Below, in pieces: positions 1-7,801 of a stretch of 12,509 bases of DNA. Every line of letters begins with the position of its first letter. Position 1 is the stretch's first letter. Location: contig JAEYUD010000267.1 in NCBI GenBank assembly GCA_023433685.1, positions 1-12,509 of the forward strand. Direction: 5' to 3'. The DNA comes from Bacteroidota bacterium. GTDB taxonomy: Bacteria; Bacteroidota; Ignavibacteria; Ignavibacteriales; Ignavibacteriaceae. The notes beneath the pieces are model-generated. The model searched no databases. It worked only from the letters and a program-made list of their open reading frames with translations, and had not been told where the DNA came from. The position numbers were made by a program, and so were the translations under genes.

Positions 1-1304
1 AATCCAGGATTGCCGGTGCCCCAACTCTGTACCACGGCAACGTTGCTCCACTCACTTTCGATCTGAAGCTCAAAATTGCTTTCTCCGATCTGTTTGTCGT
101 TAACGAACCAAAGCGCCTGACCATTAACGGCAACATCCGAACTGTTGAAATATGGGTTTTTTATGATCAGCTCAACCGCAATCAGTCCTGTGGAAGGGGC
201 GTTGAACTGATGTACATAGTATTTCCTGCCCGTATTCATTTGTTCTGTAAGATCGAAAGTACGGGCGTAATATCCTTTAAATTTGGTACCTTTTTGAATC
301 TCGAAATCGGTTCTTTTTCCGCTGTTTGGCGAAGTCACTTTTTGCGATTCCTTCTTCGGCTCCGCCGGTTTGTCGTCTTTCTTTGATCCCGGTGTTAAGT
401 CGATCACCCCTTTTGATTCAGGTCGCGGGGGTGGCATAGCGGGTGGTGTTGAGTCAACCACCGGTGCAGGTGGAGGAATGGAGACTATCTCTTCTTCTTC
501 CTGCATGTTTGAAGAGGTTAACTTGCCTTCGATAGCTTCGATTTTAACAGCAATTTCGATGAGGAGAGGATTTCCAGGGAATAAGGGATGAAGTTCCTTA
601 AGGAGGTTCTTAACAGGCATAAGTTTGAACTGACTGAAAAGAAGCTCAAGCATCAGAAGTTTGGCTTTATTAACCCGCTCAGGCTCGCTATCCTCATCCA
701 TTATTTTTTTTATGGCATATTCCGCGTACCAACTCTCTTCATACTTTATCGCCTCACTTGCGTCAGAAAGATAATCACCGGCAGGGGCCAGTAATTTCGA
801 GAGAAAAGAAGATTTCTGTCCCGCAAGATTTTTGAGCCATTCTCTTAGCTTCGGTTTTCTTACAGGAAGTGTCGCGTCGACATTGAAAGCAGTGTCGAAA
901 TTCCGGAGAGCGTCCTGATACTTGCCAAGCGCGGCTAGGCATGAAGTCTTATACTCAAGTGCACGCGCGCCGTATTCAGCGGAAAGATTAATTACATAGT
1001 CAAAATCGACGAGTGCAGATTCATACAAACCCATTCTGAACTGAACCTTGCCTCTAAAAAAGCGCGCATTCGGGTCACGCTCAGCAAGTTTAACGGCTAT
1101 ATTCGCGTATTCAAGTGCATCAGCCACTTCAAAATTTTCGAGGCATGCCAGGGCAAGCAGGTAATTGGCTTCGGGATCATTTGGAAGGAGATCGATCAGT
1201 TTTCCCGCGACAGATCGTGCCGCGGAAAAGTTACCGGATTTTAGATTCGAATCGATCTGGTTCTTTAATTCCTGTATGTCTTTTGTGGTAAGTACCTGGT
1301 TCAT
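1..1304 (-). CDS. TPR-repeat protein with proline-rich linker and beta-rich C-terminal domain (partial, C-terminus beyond left edge)
   Basis: One reading frame stays open from an ATG at 1304-1302 to the window edge, giving 434 codons without a stop. An in-frame TAG lies two codons upstream of the ATG, so the start cannot be farther out. No Shine-Dalgarno sequence is visible. Residues about 16-145 read as tetratricopeptide repeats, with typical patterns such as AxxxLxxxP, ANYLLALACL and YESALVDFDYVI. More helical, TPR-like sequence follows to about 260. Residues about 263-335 form a low-complexity Pro/Lys/Glu linker with runs such as PPPAP and PPPRP. From about 335 the sequence turns beta-rich and aromatic (KGYYARTFDL, ALWFVNDKQIGESNFELQIE, VVQSWGTG), like an Ig-like or other beta-sandwich binding domain. 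No signal peptide is seen, so a cytoplasmic location is likely. The role is unknown: TPRs suggest a protein-interaction scaffold. The missing C-terminus could hold a further catalytic domain. Confidence 0.8.
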   Translation of the reverse strand, partial: MNQVLTTKDIQELKNQIDSNLKSGNFSAARSVAGKLIDLLPNDPEANYLLALACLENFEVADALEYANIAVKLAERDPNARFFRGKVQFRMGLYESALVDFDYVINLSAEYGARALEYKTSCLAALGKYQDALRNFDTAFNVDATLPVRKPKLREWLKNLAGQKSSFLSKLLAPAGDYLSDASEAIKYEESWYAEYAIKKIMDEDSEPERVNKAKLLMLELLFSQFKLMPVKNLLKELHPLFPGNPLLIEIAVKIEAIEGKLTSSNMQEEEEIVSIPPPAPVVDSTPPAMPPPRPESKGVIDLTPGSKKDDKPAEPKKESQKVTSPNSGKRTDFEIQKGTKFKGYYARTFDLTEQMNTGRKYYVHQFNAPSTGLIAVELIIKNPYFNSSDVAVNGQALWFVNDKQIGESNFELQIESEWSNVAVVQSWGTGNPG

Positions 1305-1401
1305 TAGGCTATTCTGTTGGATTCCGGAAACTTGCTAAATTCAAATAAAAAGATACTCTATTTGGCATAAAAATAAAAGAAAAGAATGAATCAGCGGCAA
1401 T

Positions 1402-1437
1402 AAAAAAAGCCCCGGCATTGCTGCAGGGGCTTTTTTT
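1402..1437 (-). terminator. Rho-independent terminator of groES-groEL
   Basis: A 12-bp inverted repeat pairs 1402-1413 with 1426-1437 (GCCCC/GGGGC flanked by A7/T7) around a 12-nt loop. Read on the minus strand, it is a GC stem followed by seven T residues, 17 nt past the groEL stop. The symmetry would also allow termination on the plus strand, but no plus-strand gene leads into it. Confidence 0.9.
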
Positions 1438-1453
1438 GGAAAAGGGGAGACTT

Positions 1454-3085
1454 TTAATAGTCCATTCCGCCCATGCCTCCGGGAGGCATCATTGGAGCTG
1501 CTTCTTTTTCTTTCTTCTCATAAACAACTGCTTCAGTTGTGAGGAGAAGGCCTGAAACTGATGCCGCGTTCTCAAGAGCGGTTCTCGAAACCTTTGTAGG
1601 ATCGATAACACCGGCTTTAATGAGGTCTTCGTATACTTCAGTTGCAGCGTTGAAGCCGTAGTTACCTTCGTGAGCCTTCACGTTGTTAACTACAACAGAA
1701 CCTTCGAGACCGGCATTGAAAACGATCTGGCGAAGTGGTTCTTCGAGCGATCTTTTTACAATATCGATACCTGTGGTCTGATCTTCGTTAGCGCCTTTAA
1801 GATCGGCAAGAGCATTGATTGCTCTAATGAAAGCAACACCGCCACCAGGAACGATACCTTCTTCAACGGCGGCACGGGTTGCGTGAAGTGCATCTTCAAC
1901 TCTGGCTTTGATCTCTTTCATTTCGATCTCGGTTGAGGCACCGATCTTCAGAACTGCAACACCACCTGAGAGTTTCGCGAGTCTTTCCTGAAGTTTCTCT
2001 CTGTCATAGTCAGATGTGGTTTTCTCGATCTGGGCTTTGATCTCGTTAATTCTTTTCTTGATCTCAGCTTCTTCGCCTTTACCTTCGACGATAGTTGTGT
2101 TATCTTTGTCAATAACCACTTTCTTGGCAGTTCCGAGGTATCCAAGCTGCGCGTTTTCGAGCTTGTAACCTTTTTCTTCGCTGATAACCTGACCATTTGT
2201 AAGAATGGCAATATCTTCGAGCATTGCTTTTCTTCTGTCACCAAATCCAGGAGCTTTAACAGCTGCCACACGGAGCGTTCCTCTGAGTTTGTTAACCACG
2301 AGAGTTGCAAGTGCTTCACCCTCAACATCTTCAGCGATGATAAGGAGTGGGCGGCCCTGCTGAACAGTCTTCTCAAGTACCGGGAGAAGGTCTTTCATTG
2401 CTGATATCTTCTTGTCGTAGATCAGGATGAAAGGATCTTCAAGAACTGCTTCCATTGAGTCAGCGTCAGTGATGAAGTATGGTGAGAGGTAGCCGCGATC
2501 GAACTGCATACCTTCAACAACATCAAGTACTGATTCAGTACCTTTAGCTTCTTCAACGGTGATAACGCCTTCTTTACCAACTTTGTTCATGGCTTCGGCA
2601 ATTCTTTCGCCTATCCATTTTTCGTTGTTGGCGGAAATGGTACCAACCTGAGCTATCTCTTCACTGGTTTCGATCGGCTTTGAGATCGATTTGAGGTACT
2701 CAACAACTTTGGTCACCGCGAGGTCGATACCACGCTTCAGATCCATTGGGTTGGCACCGGCAGTTACGTTTTTCAGACCTTCTTTGTAGATAGCCTGAGC
2801 AAGAACGGTAGCAGTGGTTGTTCCGTCACCGGCTACATCACTGGTCTTTGAAGCCACTTCTTTAACCATTTGAGCGCCCATGTTCTCAACCGCGTCTTCG
2901 AGTTCGATCTCTTTAGCAACTGAAACACCGTCTTTGGTTACAAGGGGAGCGCCGAATTTCTTTTCGAGGATAACATTTCTGCCCTTGGGGCCGAGAGTTA
3001 CCTTTACCGTATTAGCGAGCTGATCCACACCTTTTTTCAGTTTGGAACGCGCGTCAACATCAAATTCAATTAATTTTGAAGCCAT
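1454..3085 (-). CDS. groEL: Chaperonin GroEL (Hsp60), 543 aa
   Basis: GroEL is the ATP-driven 14-mer chaperonin that folds cytosolic proteins together with the GroES lid. The whole length aligns by eye with E. coli GroEL from the N-terminus. The ATP-site block VTLGPKGRNV is at about 28-37, TKDGVSV contains the Asp equivalent to D52, and AGDGTTTATVLAQ contains the Asp equivalent to D87. The equatorial GIVPGGGVA segment and the flexible C-terminal Gly-Met tail (PPGGMGGMDY) are also present, and length is normal. The start is supported by AGAAGGA in the 21-nt gap after the groES stop. The gene is second in a groES-groEL operon and should share its CIRCE/HrcA heat-shock control. Nothing is truncated or unusual. 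Confidence 0.99.
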   Translation of the reverse strand: MASKLIEFDVDARSKLKKGVDQLANTVKVTLGPKGRNVILEKKFGAPLVTKDGVSVAKEIELEDAVENMGAQMVKEVASKTSDVAGDGTTTATVLAQAIYKEGLKNVTAGANPMDLKRGIDLAVTKVVEYLKSISKPIETSEEIAQVGTISANNEKWIGERIAEAMNKVGKEGVITVEEAKGTESVLDVVEGMQFDRGYLSPYFITDADSMEAVLEDPFILIYDKKISAMKDLLPVLEKTVQQGRPLLIIAEDVEGEALATLVVNKLRGTLRVAAVKAPGFGDRRKAMLEDIAILTNGQVISEEKGYKLENAQLGYLGTAKKVVIDKDNTTIVEGKGEEAEIKKRINEIKAQIEKTTSDYDREKLQERLAKLSGGVAVLKIGASTEIEMKEIKARVEDALHATRAAVEEGIVPGGGVAFIRAINALADLKGANEDQTTGIDIVKRSLEEPLRQIVFNAGLEGSVVVNNVKAHEGNYGFNAATEVYEDLIKAGVIDPTKVSRTALENAASVSGLLLTTEAVVYEKKEKEAAPMMPPGGMGGMDY

Positions 3086-3106
3086 TTTAATATCCTTCTG
3101 CTTTAA

Positions 3107-3400
3107 TTACTTAATGATTGCAAATATGTCGCTCTCACGCATGATCAGATACTGGGTTCCCTCAATGGTAACCTCTGTGCCTGAATACTTGCCGTAGAGA
3201 ACTTTATCATCCACTTTTACTGACATCGGTACGGTCTTACCGTCTTCGGTAACTTTTCCCGGACCGGCAGCTACCACTAAGCCTTCGATCGGTTTTTCCT
3301 TTGCTGTGTCAGGGAGATAGAGACCACTTTTGGTAACTTCTTCAGCTTCCTGTGGCTTGATTATAACCCTGTCTGCGAGGGGTTGAAGATTCATTGCCAT
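3107..3400 (-). CDS. groES: Co-chaperonin GroES (Hsp10), 97 aa
   Basis: GroES forms the heptameric lid of GroEL and closes the folding chamber. Typical features are the N-terminal LQPLADRVIIK strand, the mobile-loop region (EEVTKSGLYLPDTAKEKPIEG, about residues 19-39), the VVAAGPGK turn, and the C-terminal YLIMRESDIFAII. Two ATGs are close together (codons 1 and 3). GGAGG at 3411-3407 sits 6 nt before the first ATG and 12 nt before the second, which favours the first. It is the first gene of the groES-groEL operon, with the promoter and a perfect CIRCE operator directly upstream. Length is normal for the family. Confidence 0.99.
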   Translation of the reverse strand: MAMNLQPLADRVIIKPQEAEEVTKSGLYLPDTAKEKPIEGLVVAAGPGKVTEDGKTVPMSVKVDDKVLYGKYSGTEVTIEGTQYLIMRESDIFAIIK

Positions 3401-3434
3401 TTTTATCCTCCGTTATGTTTAAAAACACTTGTTA

Positions 3435-3461
3435 TTAGCACTCATAAATTGCGAGTGCTAA
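3435..3461 (-). promoter_or_regulatory. CIRCE operator (HrcA binding site)
   Basis: The sequence is TTAGCACTC, nine bases, GAGTGCTAA: a perfect match to the CIRCE inverted repeat known to bind the HrcA heat-shock repressor. It lies 34 nt upstream of the groES start and touches the predicted -10 box. HrcA bound here would block transcription initiation until heat or misfolded protein inactivates it. The hrcA gene itself is not in this window. Confidence 0.97.
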
Positions 3462-3488
3462 ATTAACACTTTTTATGAAATTTGTCAA
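3460..3488 (-). promoter_or_regulatory. Sigma-70-type promoter of groES-groEL
   Basis: On the minus strand a perfect -35 box TTGACA (3488-3483) is followed after 17 nt by TAATTT (3465-3460) as a weak -10 box. The -10 overlaps the first bases of CIRCE, the arrangement expected for HrcA repression. The -35 is convincing and the -10 less so. Confidence 0.65.
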
Positions 3489-3509
3489 GAGCATTTTAAT
3501 GGACCAAGC

Positions 3510-3538
3510 CTTTTAATGTGATTTTTCAGTGCTGTCAA
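3510..3538 (-). promoter_or_regulatory. Possible second, upstream groES promoter
   Basis: A second perfect TTGACA lies at 3538-3533 on the minus strand, exactly 50 bp upstream of the first. It is followed after 17 nt by TAAAAG, a poor -10 match. If active, it would start transcription outside CIRCE and read through the operator. The evidence is one good hexamer only. Confidence 0.3.
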
Positions 3539-3593
3539 TGATCATATTTATAATAAATAGCAGCAATCGTCCGGTCTCGTAAGAGTATACAAC

Positions 3594-3624
3594 AAAAAAA
3601 AGGACCGGTGATTTTACCGGTCCC
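3594..3624 (-). terminator. Rho-independent terminator of tpx
   Basis: A perfect 8-bp stem GGACCGGT/ACCGGTCC pairs 3602-3609 with 3616-3623 around a 6-nt loop. On the minus strand it is followed by eight T residues (plus-strand A run 3594-3601). It lies just past the tpx stop and closes the permease-tpx unit. Confidence 0.93.
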
Positions 3625-3646
3625 TTTATTCTTATTCAATAAGTTT

Positions 3647-4147
3647 TTACTTCAAAGCGTCAAGCGCGGCATCATAATTTGGTTCCTGAGCAATCTCAGG
3701 TACCTGCTCCGTGTAAACCACTCTGCCTTCTTCATTAACAACAACAACTGCTCTTGAGTAAAGTCCCGCGAACTTTCCGTCAACCATGGTAACACCATAA
3801 TCCGCTCCAAAAGAGGAACCTTTGAATCCGCTTACTCCGTGAACTTTATCGAGGCCTTCGGTTGTGCAGAATCTCTTGTGCGCGAAAGGAAGATCTAGAG
3901 AAACACTTAGAACTACTGTGTTGTCAGTTGATGATGCTCTTTCGTTGAACTTCCTGATCGAAGTTGAGCAAACTGCTGTATCAAGGCTCGGGAAGATGTT
4001 TAATAGAACCCTCTTGCCTTTGAGATCGCCGAGTTTAATTTCAGAGAGGTCATCTTTAACGAGTGTAAATTCAGGCGCGCTTGTGCCAACCGCGGGAAGG
4101 CTTCCGATGGTGCTAACTTTGTTGCCGCCTAATGTGATATCTGCCAT
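3647..4147 (-). CDS. tpx: Thiol peroxidase Tpx (atypical 2-Cys peroxiredoxin), 166 aa
   Basis: Tpx reduces hydrogen peroxide and alkyl hydroperoxides in the cytoplasm and is recycled by thioredoxin. The protein aligns with E. coli Tpx throughout: GxPxxGxxAPxFTLV near the N-terminus, then NIFPSLDTAVCSTS with the peroxidatic Cys60 and Thr57. RFCTTEGL carries the resolving Cys94, and SRAVVVV carries the active-site Arg132. The third Cys of the E. coli enzyme is a serine here (Ser81), which keeps the two-cysteine mechanism intact. A GGAG sequence precedes the ATG. The gene follows the AI-2E-type permease by 36 nt on the same strand, so it is probably co-transcribed with it, and it has its own terminator downstream. 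No OxyR-type site was recognised. Confidence 0.97.
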   Translation of the reverse strand: MADITLGGNKVSTIGSLPAVGTSAPEFTLVKDDLSEIKLGDLKGKRVLLNIFPSLDTAVCSTSIRKFNERASSTDNTVVLSVSLDLPFAHKRFCTTEGLDKVHGVSGFKGSSFGADYGVTMVDGKFAGLYSRAVVVVNEEGRVVYTEQVPEIAQEPNYDAALDALK

Positions 4148-4183
4148 TTTTTCTCCAATATGTTAATGATAATTAAATAACCT

Positions 4184-5326
4184 TCATTCCTTCTCTTTAG
4201 TTTCAGAGGAAGGAGGGGTTTTGAAACTTTTTGTAATGATGGTTGTTGGGTCCCAACTCCTTACCCTGTTGCCTTCCTTGTCTTCGGGGAATCCCATTAT
4301 TCTGCCAAACAAAGCGGTTTCAGGGAACTGTTCAAGCATTACTTTAAAGATAACAAGCATCGGGATCCCGAGGAAAAGACCACTGACGCCCCACATCGTA
4401 CCCCAGAAAACAAGTCCGAACATTGCAGTTATCGTGTTCAGCCGTAACTTGTTACCCATTAGAATTGGTTCAATAACATTCCCCATTCCCATTTGCACAG
4501 TTGAAAGAAGCACAAAGACGATACCCGGAATAAAAAGGTTATCGAACTGTATCAACGACATCAAAGAGGGGAAGATTACCGATATAATCGCGCCGACAAA
4601 AGGTATGAAATGAAGTAGGAATGCGACAAATCCCCAGAGAAATGCGAATTTAATTCCAAAAGCTATACAGATCACATAGACAAGAATGCCGACGATCAGA
4701 TTTATAAACAGTTTGATGTTGGCATACGTGTAGATAAACTTCTGTATGGTGATGTAAGCTGTTGTTGTGAGTTCGAGGTTCTGCCCGCCGGCAACGTACC
4801 GAAGATATCTTCTGTAGTTTGGAAGCGCGAACAAGAATACCACGAAATAGATTGAGAACCAGAAGAAACTGTTAGTGAATGCTGTAAATGAACTGACAAG
4901 CCCCTTGGCTGCGGAAGAGACAAACTCGGTTGAGAGCATCCCGGTAAGCTCTTTTTCGATGTCCATTTTGGCATGAAAGCGTTCGTTCACAAACTTTTCC
5001 AGTCCGGTTAAAATTCCATCAAACCGGGAGATAAGCACCTGCGCGAAATCCCCGCTCTGCGAACTTATCTGTGCAACAGTGGAAGATATAATCAGATACA
5101 TCAGGAACAGGATACCAAGAGTAATAATTGAAATGGAAGGAATGATCAGGTAAAACGGCACTTTTTTGCTTCTGAGGTAGATGGTTATCGGCTGAAACAT
5201 GGTTGCCGCCAGGAAGGCAAACGTAAGCGGTATGATTATCGCTGAAAACGCGGAGAGGAGGTAGAACATCAAAACAACCGCGAAGCAGAGGAGAAGTACG
5301 AATATCCGGTTTAGGCTTTTTTCCAT
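4184..5326 (-). CDS. AI-2E family transporter (PF01594-type permease), 380 aa
   Basis: This is a polytopic inner-membrane protein of the AI-2E/TqsA/YdiK permease family, whose members are proposed to export small molecules or ions. Substrates vary, so autoinducer-2 should not be assumed. Two hydrophobic helices occur near residues 8-45 and another at about 58-83. A soluble amphipathic region (about 85-145) follows, then further helices at 150-170 and 205-345. The family signature is clear: LLHFIPFVGAIISVIFPS, GNVIEPILMGNKL, and FWGTMWGVSGLFLGIPM near the C-terminus. The end is a charged cytoplasmic tail (SSETKEKE). No good Shine-Dalgarno precedes the ATG. It is transcribed after the asnS terminator and lies 36 nt upstream of tpx, but no functional link to Tpx is evident. 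Confidence 0.9.
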   Translation of the reverse strand: MEKSLNRIFVLLLCFAVVLMFYLLSAFSAIIIPLTFAFLAATMFQPITIYLRSKKVPFYLIIPSISIITLGILFLMYLIISSTVAQISSQSGDFAQVLISRFDGILTGLEKFVNERFHAKMDIEKELTGMLSTEFVSSAAKGLVSSFTAFTNSFFWFSIYFVVFLFALPNYRRYLRYVAGGQNLELTTTAYITIQKFIYTYANIKLFINLIVGILVYVICIAFGIKFAFLWGFVAFLLHFIPFVGAIISVIFPSLMSLIQFDNLFIPGIVFVLLSTVQMGMGNVIEPILMGNKLRLNTITAMFGLVFWGTMWGVSGLFLGIPMLVIFKVMLEQFPETALFGRIMGFPEDKEGNRVRSWDPTTIITKSFKTPPSSETKEKE

Positions 5327-5371
5327 CTTAATCTTTTAAATTGTTTAAGCAAGATAATTTAATCGGATTGT

Positions 5372-5414
5372 AAAAAAAAGAAAAAAGCGGTTAAATCATT
5401 GTGAATTTAACCGC
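5372..5414 (-). terminator. Rho-independent terminator of asnS
   Basis: A perfect 10-bp stem GCGGTTAAAT/ATTTAACCGC pairs 5387-5396 with 5405-5414 around an 8-nt loop. On the minus strand it is followed by T6, one C and T8. It begins 8 nt after the asnS stop and separates asnS from the permease gene. Confidence 0.93.
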
Positions 5415-5422
5415 CTTAATTT

Positions 5423-6826
5423 TTAGAACAACAAGTTGTTCGGGGTTCTTGGGTAAGGAATCACGTCACGGATATTTTTCATTCCGGTGAGGTACATTAC
5501 CGCTCTCTCCAACCCAAGACCAAAACCGGCGTGTGGGAAGGTACCGAATTTTCGGATGTCCTGGTACCACTCGTATTCTTCCGGAACTATACCAACCTCA
5601 AGCATTTTTTGATGGAGCACATCGAAGTTTTCTTCTCTCTGGCTTCCACCAATAATCTCTCCAACTCCGGGTACGAGCAGATCCATCGCGCGTACAGTTT
5701 TGTTATCGCTGTTGAGCTTCATATAGAATGCCTTAATATCTTTCGGATAGTCGATAACAAAAACCGGTTTTTTGAAAATGGCTTCTGTGAGGTATCGCTC
5801 ATGCTCAGTCTGGAGATTTTCACCCCAATCGACAGGGTACTCGAACTGTTGTCCAGATTTTTTCAGATACTCGATGGCTTCTGTGTAAGTTATTGTGGCG
5901 AAATCAGAATTTACAACGTTATCGAGCCGGGCAAGGAGTTCGTTATCTACAAACTTGTTGAAAAATTCAAGTTCATCGGGAGCGAGAGTAATTACCTCAT
6001 TCAATACGTACTTCATCATGTCCTGCGCGAGAGCCATGTCATCATTAAGATCCGCGAAAGCGATCTCCGGCTCGATCATCCAAAATTCATTCGCGTGTCT
6101 CGCGGTATTTGAGTTTTCGGCGCGGAATGTAGGTCCAAATGTATAAACATTTCTGAAAGCAAAACAGAAGGCCTCAACAGCCAACTGCCCCGAAACAGTA
6201 AGAAATGAAGGTTTACCAAAGAGTTCCTGGGAGTAATCAATCTGGCCGTTTTCGGTTTTCGGAAGATTGTTCATGTCAAGGGTGGTAACCCGGAACATTT
6301 CACCGGCTCCTTCAGCATCAGTGCTCGTAATGATTGGAGTGTGAACATAAACAAATCCGCGCTCCTGGAAGAATTTATGTATCGCATGGGAAACGATCGA
6401 GCGAACTCTGAAGGTTGCCATGTAAGTGTTTGTTCTTGGGCGAAGATGCGCTATCGTACGGAGAAATTCAAACGAATGTCTCTTTTTCTGAATAGGATTG
6501 TCCAGAGTGGCAAACCCGATCAGCTTGATCTCAGTGGCTTTTAATTCAAAAGGCTGTTTATCACCGACCGAACGGACCCATTCACCTTTAACCTCAAGGG
6601 ATGATCCGATTGATACTTTTTCGATCTCTTCAAAGTTGCTCAAAGAATCTTCAAAAACCACCTGAAGATTTTTGAAGCTTGTGCCGTCGTTCAGTTCAAT
6701 AAATCCGAAATTCTTTGATGAGCGGGAGGTTCTAACCCAACCGGTCAGAGACAGTTTTTCTCCCTCAAATTTATCACCAGCGGTAAGAAGTTCTTTAACA
6801 GAAACAGATCTATAAGACATAATCAT
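5423..6826 (-). CDS. asnS: Asparaginyl-tRNA synthetase, 467 aa
   Basis: A class IIb aminoacyl-tRNA synthetase that charges tRNA-Asn with asparagine. The N-terminal OB-fold anticodon-binding domain covers about residues 20-105 (LTGWVRTSRSSKNFGFIEL). The catalytic core follows: HLRPRTN (127-133), AEGAGEMFRV (171-180), motif 2 with FRAENSNTARH and FWMIEPE (234-254), YPKDIKAFYMKLN (360-372), and motif 3 GFGLGLER (434-441). The C-terminus VIPYPRTP is typical of AsnRS rather than AspRS. Length matches E. coli AsnS (466 aa). Codons 1 and 3 are both ATG. No Shine-Dalgarno decides between them, and the second would give MSYRSVSVKELL, closer to the usual AsnRS N-terminus. Presence of AsnRS argues for direct asparagine charging. 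The gene is apparently monocistronic, with its own terminator. Confidence 0.98.
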   Translation of the reverse strand: MIMSYRSVSVKELLTAGDKFEGEKLSLTGWVRTSRSSKNFGFIELNDGTSFKNLQVVFEDSLSNFEEIEKVSIGSSLEVKGEWVRSVGDKQPFELKATEIKLIGFATLDNPIQKKRHSFEFLRTIAHLRPRTNTYMATFRVRSIVSHAIHKFFQERGFVYVHTPIITSTDAEGAGEMFRVTTLDMNNLPKTENGQIDYSQELFGKPSFLTVSGQLAVEAFCFAFRNVYTFGPTFRAENSNTARHANEFWMIEPEIAFADLNDDMALAQDMMKYVLNEVITLAPDELEFFNKFVDNELLARLDNVVNSDFATITYTEAIEYLKKSGQQFEYPVDWGENLQTEHERYLTEAIFKKPVFVIDYPKDIKAFYMKLNSDNKTVRAMDLLVPGVGEIIGGSQREENFDVLHQKMLEVGIVPEEYEWYQDIRKFGTFPHAGFGLGLERAVMYLTGMKNIRDVIPYPRTPNNLLF

Positions 6827-6921
6827 CCGAAATTTATTTTTAATTAACTTTAAATTTAGTGATTTTCTGCATGAAAGAGGGGTTACTTCCGAATATCCTT
6901 TTAAGTTACTTGTACCGGGGT

Positions 6922-6929
6922 TATTTTTG
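6922..6929 (+). promoter_or_regulatory. Possible -7 element (TAnnTTTG type) for the phosphatase gene
   Basis: TATTTTTG matches the TAnnTTTG consensus known for Bacteroidota housekeeping promoters and lies 33 nt before the phosphatase start. No convincing -33 partner is seen, and the match is short in an AT-rich 135-nt divergent spacer, so this is weak. Confidence 0.25.
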
Positions 6930-6961
6930 TCGCATCAAAACCAATAAATTATTGAAAGAAA

Positions 6962-7438
6962 ATGAAAATACTTTTTGTTTGTCTTGGGAACATCTGCAGA
7001 TCACCTGCAGGTGAGGGAGTTTTCACTAAAAAAATAAAAGAAGCGGGGCTTGAAGAGAATTTTGAAGTTGATTCAGCAGGTACCGCAAGTTTTCATGTTG
7101 GAGATACAGCAGACGCGCGAATGATAAAGCACTGCCGTGAAAGGGGATACGACATTACACCTCACAGGGCACGTGTACTGATTAAATCTGACTTGAAGGA
7201 GTATGATCTTATTCTGGCGATGGATCGCTCAAATTACAGGAATATTCTGTCACTTGACCGGAATGGGGAATACACAAAAAAAGTAAGGATGATGACCGAA
7301 TTTGTTCATTCAGAGAAGGTAGCGGAGGTTCCTGATCCATATTATGAAGGCCCCGAAGCTTTTCACTATGTGATTGATCTTCTTGAAGAAGGTTCAGACA
7401 ATCTTCTTAAAGAGATATTGGAAGGGAAGATCAATTAA
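6962..7438 (+). CDS. Low-molecular-weight protein tyrosine phosphatase, 158 aa
   Basis: This is a cytoplasmic phosphatase of the LMW-PTP/arsenate-reductase fold that removes phosphate from phosphotyrosine proteins. The phosphate-binding loop CX5R is complete at the N-terminus: VCLGNICRSP, with nucleophile Cys7 and Arg13. The general-acid loop VPDPYYEG carries Asp125, and DSAGT and MDRSN are family landmarks. Length is normal. The classical V-C-x-G-N-I-C-R-S-P loop and DPY motif favour a phosphatase over a thioredoxin-coupled arsenate reductase. Only a weak purine stretch (GAAAGAA) precedes the ATG. No tyrosine kinase gene (Wzc/BY-kinase) is adjacent, so the substrate is unknown. The gene converges on speD with a 9-nt gap, so a functional link to the polyamine cassette is not implied. 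Confidence 0.95.
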   Translation: MKILFVCLGNICRSPAGEGVFTKKIKEAGLEENFEVDSAGTASFHVGDTADARMIKHCRERGYDITPHRARVLIKSDLKEYDLILAMDRSNYRNILSLDRNGEYTKKVRMMTEFVHSEKVAEVPDPYYEGPEAFHYVIDLLEEGSDNLLKEILEGKIN

Positions 7439-7447
7439 GCAGACCGG

Positions 7448-7801
7448 TTAGATGTCGACTGCTTTGTTCCTGTCGATAACTTTGAAGAAATACTTCCCGG
7501 GTTTGAACTCATCCAATGCAAGACCAATGAAGTTCTCGAGTTTTTCAGGGAAGGAGCAGGTATAAATATCGATCGAGATTCTCGACTCTTCAGGCCAGGA
7601 ATGAAGAACCGCATGCGACTCGGTCAGAATAGCCGCAAAGGTTAATCCGTGGGGTTCAAACTCGTGTTTTTGTGTAGAAACGGGTGTGAAGCCGGCACTT
7701 TGTAAAAGTTTAATAAATTGATCCTCCAGCTTTCCGTTGTCCGTCAGGTCGTTATTAGCACATTTACATAGTTCAAATATCAATGAGAATTTTTTCATCA
7801 T
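7448..7801 (-). CDS. speD: S-adenosylmethionine decarboxylase proenzyme, class 1b-like, 117 aa
   Basis: SpeD decarboxylates S-adenosylmethionine to supply the aminopropyl donor for polyamine synthesis. The enzyme cleaves itself at Glu-Ser to form a pyruvoyl cofactor. The cleavage site is visible in ILTESHAVLHSWPE, with Glu61/Ser62 and His63. The processing His67 (HSWPE) and the catalytic Cys82 (IDIYTCS) are both present, so it should be active. Predicted chains after cleavage are 61 aa (beta) and 56 aa (alpha). At 117 aa it is near the short bacterial/archaeal SpeD length. Two ATGs start the frame; no Shine-Dalgarno is seen, and a small hairpin abuts the start. It is divergent from the YbjN/PspA/DUF350/aminopropyltransferase operon, whose last visible gene would use its product. 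Confidence 0.93.
   Translation of the reverse strand: MMKKFSLIFELCKCANNDLTDNGKLEDQFIKLLQSAGFTPVSTQKHEFEPHGLTFAAILTESHAVLHSWPEESRISIDIYTCSFPEKLENFIGLALDEFKPGKYFFKVIDRNKAVDI

Noticed and set aside
370..794. Two short plus-strand open frames
   Set aside because: Both are antisense to the continuous 434-codon TPR frame and show no family resemblance.
1948..2376. 142-codon minus-strand open frame overlapping groEL
   Set aside because: It is an alternative frame inside the intact groEL gene, with a Ser/Arg-rich composition typical of a frame shadow.
3462..3600. Small RNA or small gene in the groES-tpx intergenic stretch
   Set aside because: Apart from the promoter elements and the tpx terminator I see no open frame with a ribosome-binding site and no conserved RNA structure.
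5531..6112. 193-codon plus-strand open frame
   Set aside because: It lies antisense within asnS, has no recognisable domain or ribosome-binding site, and reflects codon use of asnS on the other strand.
7437..7464. Possible bidirectional terminator between the phosphatase and speD genes
   Set aside because: AAGCAG/CTGCTT can pair, but the stem is only 6 bp with a 16-nt loop and no real T tract, and it overlaps the speD end, so support is too weak.
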